Assembly (NCBI GenBank): GCA_017551215.1
Contig: JAFZMA010000140.1
Coordinates: 1 to 18,193, forward strand
From: Bacteroidales bacterium
GTDB lineage: Bacteria > Bacteroidota > Bacteroidia > Bacteroidales > UBA932
Length of the DNA stretch: 18,193 nt
Reading direction: 5' to 3'
Below the pieces are notes generated by a model. That model did no database searches, had not been told where the DNA came from, and saw nothing but the letters and a program-made list of their open reading frames with translations. Below are positions 15,866 through 18,193 of the stretch, piece by piece. Position 1 is the first letter of the stretch, and each line of letters opens with the position of its first letter. The position numbers were made by a program, and so were the translations under genes.

Positions 15866-16598
15866 CCTGTTTCTTGTAATAATCCGCTATGAATGCGAGT
15901 CCCTGCAACACCATATCCTGTGTGGCAAAAACCGTATTCTTAATCTTGTGTGCAAAATAGAAAGAGTCTCCGCCCGTGAATATTATCGTATGGTGCGGAT
16001 ATCTCTTTATATATCCTTCAACTTCAAATATCAGACCGAATACCACTCCGGCACTCATTGCCCCTGTAGTAGTTACTCCAACCGGAGGAAATTCCTCGTC
16101 CGGAGTTATGAACGGAAGCAAACCGGTAAACTCGTTCAGGGCACGGAAACGGCTGCGCATTCCAAGAGATATGTTTCCTCCCAGATAATGGCCGTTGCGG
16201 TCTATGAAATCTATGGTCATAGCCGTTCCAAAGTCGAACTTTATGCAGTCCTGACCCTTGAACATGCAGGCAACTGCCACTGCGGCGGCAATACGGTCAG
16301 CTCCAAGTTCCGTAGCATCGAACCCATAGCTCAAATCCACCGGAAGAGGAGTTTTGTAGTCCAGCATTATGAGTCTTTTGCACAACGGCTTAAGGGCTTC
16401 TTCAACCGGAGCGTTGGCAGTGCGCACATTGCTAACCACCATTGTATCTACCTCATAATCACCTGATTCTACAACGCCCTTGATAAACTTTACAGCATCC
16501 CTTTCAGAGGAACGCCTTAGTTTTCCCATAGTGCCGTTGTAGTAGAACACAACCTTGCAGTTGGTGTTTCCTATGTCTATCAGAAGATTTGTTTCCAT
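15855..16598 (-). CDS. coaX: Type III pantothenate kinase
   Basis: Phosphorylates pantothenate, the first step of coenzyme A synthesis, in the cytosol. The 247 residues carry the ASKHA-type motifs of CoaX: LLIDIGNTNCK (phosphate 1, residues 5-15), GADRIAAA with the likely catalytic base Asp101, KFDFGTAMTIDFID (phosphate 2, about 120-133), GGNISLGM (140-147) and FTGGDS (adenosine region). The third motif has Leu where many CoaX proteins have Pro (GGxIxPG), a small variation. Type III enzymes escape feedback inhibition by CoA and generally need a monovalent cation. The gene begins 37 nt after mfd; a TATCTTTG box in that gap may be its own promoter. Its last 11 nt overlap the barrel gene, and the shared bases read ATGAAAGCTAA, holding the start of one and the stop of the other. 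Confidence 0.95.
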   Translation of the reverse strand: METNLLIDIGNTNCKVVFYYNGTMGKLRRSSERDAVKFIKGVVESGDYEVDTMVVSNVRTANAPVEEALKPLCKRLIMLDYKTPLPVDLSYGFDATELGADRIAAAVAVACMFKGQDCIKFDFGTAMTIDFIDRNGHYLGGNISLGMRSRFRALNEFTGLLPFITPDEEFPPVGVTTTGAMSAGVVFGLIFEVEGYIKRYPHHTIIFTGGDSFYFAHKIKNTVFATQDMVLQGLAFIADYYKKQDES

Positions 16599-16612
16599 AA
16601 ATATACAGACGT

Positions 16613-16620
16613 CAAAGATA
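16613..16620 (-). promoter_or_regulatory. Candidate -7 box before coaX
   Basis: TATCTTTG on the minus strand fully matches TAnnTTTG and lies in the 37-nt gap after mfd, 14 nt before the coaX ATG. No good -33 TTTG is seen at the expected spacing. If real, the envelope genes could be transcribed without mfd. Confidence 0.38.
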
Positions 16621-16635
16621 ATGATAAAATGAATA

Positions 16636-18193
16636 CTATTGACCTTCCGGCCCTTTCAAGGCTAATAATATGTCATAAGCTCTGCTTATGGAATCCACTT
16701 TGGGAACCTTGAGCCAGTATCTTGTCTGATCCTGGTTGCAGACTATTTTTCCCATATTGTTCAACGATATCCTGCTTATCAGCCTCTGGAAACGGTCTGT
16801 TCTGTAATAGGCTGATTTAGGGTCTGATATGAAGTACAGAAGCATTATGCCCTGCTTGATTGCAATCTTCTCGAACCCTAGACTCATGGCAAGATTTCTG
16901 AGCCTTACCACGTATGAAAGCTGGACAACCTGCTCCGGCGGCGGACCAAACCTGTCCTGCAAGGAAGCCAGGAACGCTTCCGTCTGCTTCTCGTCTTTCA
17001 TGGAATCCAGTTCCTTGTACAGCCTTATTTTTTCCGTTGTCTGGGAAACATAATCGTCCGGAATGAAAAGCTCCAAGTCCGTATCCAGCGTACAGTCGCT
17101 CACAAACTGCACATTGTCAGACGGATGCTCCGGTATATCGTCTCTCTGTGAATTGAGTTCCATGAATGCCTCGTTCAGGATTCTCTGATAGGTTTCAAAT
17201 CCCATATCGGCGATGAAACCGCTCTGCTCGCCGCCCAGAAGGTTGCCGGCTCCCCTGATATCCAGATCCTGCATCGCAATGTTGAAACCGCTGCCAAGAT
17301 CGCTGAAGGCCTCAATAGCCTTTATCCTCCTCTTGGCATCTTCGCTCAGCGATGACATTGGCGGCACAATCATATAGCAGTAGGCCTTTACCATGCTGCG
17401 CCCTACCCTGCCCCTGAGCTGGTGCAGATCGCTGAGGCCAAACATCTGCGCCTGATTGATTATCATGGTGTTGGCATTAGGAATGTCTATGCCGTTTTCT
17501 ATGATTGTAGTGGAAATCAGTACATCATAGTCTCCGCGGATGAAGTCCAGCATCCTGTTTTCCAGTACGGACGGTTCCATCTGGCCATGCCCCACAACTG
17601 TCCTGACCTGCGGACAAACCCTGCGTACCATCTGCTCCACGGCCCCTATGTCTTCCACCCTGTTGTGGACAAAGAACACCTGGCCTCCGCGGCTTACCTC
17701 GTTCATTATGGCATCCCGGATCTTGTCCTCGTCAAAGTCTATTATTTCTGTCTGTACCGGAAGGCGGTTAGGCGGAGGAGTGTTGATTATGGAAAGGTCT
17801 CTTGCACCAAGCAGGGAGAACTGGAGCGTACGAGGAATAGGCGTTGCTGTAAGAGTCAGAGTATCAACTTCTACCTTCAACTGGCGCAAGCGTTCCTTGG
17901 CGGCAACTCCGAACTTCTGCTCCTCGTCTATAATCAGCAGGCCAAGGTCTTTGAACTCTATCTTCTTGTTCAGAAGCCTGTGGGTTCCTATGATGATATC
18001 TGTCTTGCCTTCCTTTATGGAGACAATGGCATCCCGTATATCTTTTGCCGAACGTAAACGGCTGATATAGTCTATCTTGACCGGGAACTTCTCTAGCCTT
18101 TCCGTAAAAGTCTTGTAATGCTGCAGCGCCAGAATGGTGGTAGGCACAAGAACGCAGACCTGCTTGCCGTCACACGCCGCCTTGAACGCGGCA
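16636..18193 (-). CDS. mfd: Transcription-repair coupling factor Mfd, C-terminal part (cut by window edge)
   Basis: DNA translocase that removes RNA polymerase stalled at lesions and recruits UvrA. About 519 C-terminal residues are visible; the full protein is normally about 1100-1150. The frame is open to the window edge and reads AAFKAACDGKQVCVLVPTTI, the sequence that normally follows the Walker A loop, so that loop lies just outside. Motif II is DEEQKFGV and motif III TATPIPRTLQFSLLGARDLS. The second RecA-like domain includes GGQVFFVHNRVEDI, ISTTIIENGIDIPNANTMII and QLRGRVGRS (motif VI). The TRCF C-terminal domain starts after PEHPSDNVQF. The apparent GTG start at 18145-18147 is internal, not a true start. 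Everything upstream of the translocase module is missing only because of the window boundary. It heads the minus-strand cluster, with coaX 37 nt downstream. Confidence 0.97.
   Translation of the reverse strand, partial: AAFKAACDGKQVCVLVPTTILALQHYKTFTERLEKFPVKIDYISRLRSAKDIRDAIVSIKEGKTDIIIGTHRLLNKKIEFKDLGLLIIDEEQKFGVAAKERLRQLKVEVDTLTLTATPIPRTLQFSLLGARDLSIINTPPPNRLPVQTEIIDFDEDKIRDAIMNEVSRGGQVFFVHNRVEDIGAVEQMVRRVCPQVRTVVGHGQMEPSVLENRMLDFIRGDYDVLISTTIIENGIDIPNANTMIINQAQMFGLSDLHQLRGRVGRSMVKAYCYMIVPPMSSLSEDAKRRIKAIEAFSDLGSGFNIAMQDLDIRGAGNLLGGEQSGFIADMGFETYQRILNEAFMELNSQRDDIPEHPSDNVQFVSDCTLDTDLELFIPDDYVSQTTEKIRLYKELDSMKDEKQTEAFLASLQDRFGPPPEQVVQLSYVVRLRNLAMSLGFEKIAIKQGIMLLYFISDPKSAYYRTDRFQRLISRISLNNMGKIVCNQDQTRYWLKVPKVDSISRAYDILLALKGPEGQ

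Noticed and set aside
15116..15892. Plus-strand open frame of 258 codons opposite the barrel gene
   Set aside because: The minus strand carries a signal peptide and barrel strands. The plus-strand product is low in order and has no recognisable motif.
17422..18057. Plus-strand open frames of 211 and 176 codons opposite mfd
   Set aside because: They cover the most conserved helicase motifs of Mfd on the other strand, where long opposite frames are a common by-product.

Overview
The window looks like an ordinary chromosomal stretch of a member of the Bacteroidales (phylum Bacteroidota). The reasons are gene content typical of that group (a CoaX-type pantothenate kinase next to an outer-membrane barrel, a TPR protein, a lipoprotein LptC and a CNNM/CBS 'hemolysin-family' protein; a GT4 glycosyltransferase beside a YfhO protein), few clear Shine-Dalgarno sequences, and several short gaps before genes holding a match to the Bacteroidota -7 box (TAnnTTTG). 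I see no insertion sequence, prophage, integrase, tRNA, rRNA or CRISPR array. Coding density is very high, and the longest gene-free stretch is about 170 bases (7802-7971).

Layout. (1) 43-4093, plus strand: a GT4-type glycosyltransferase followed by a very large YfhO-family membrane protein, probably one transcription unit for envelope glycosylation. (2) 4090-7801, minus strand: an endonuclease/exonuclease/phosphatase-fold protein, thyA, folA and a sodium-dependent (NSS) transporter, closely spaced and probably cotranscribed. ThyA and FolA form the dTMP/tetrahydrofolate cycle. (3) 7802-7971: a divergent control region with an imperfect 11-bp inverted repeat and a candidate ychF promoter. (4) 7972-11259, plus strand: the ribosome-associated ATPase ychF, a hairpin with a T6 run, then a PpiD-like membrane-anchored periplasmic chaperone. 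(5) 11264-18193, minus strand: mfd (5' end cut off by the window edge), coaX, an outer-membrane barrel protein, a TPR protein, lptC and a CNNM/CBS membrane protein, with gaps of 37 nt or less and one 11-nt overlap. This reads as an outer-envelope biogenesis operon downstream of the repair gene mfd.

The genes point to two themes. One is housekeeping nucleotide, cofactor and repair functions (thyA, folA, coaX, mfd, ychF). The other is building the outer envelope (glycosyltransferase plus YfhO, LptC, outer-membrane barrel, periplasmic TPR protein, PpiD-like chaperone). I found no convincing sign of a wholly new system. The best leads are the uncharacterised barrel and TPR pair between coaX and lptC, the GT4/YfhO pair, the overlapping promoter/hairpin signals before ppiD and the dyad before ychF. 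Promoter calls rest on short motif matches and are tentative.
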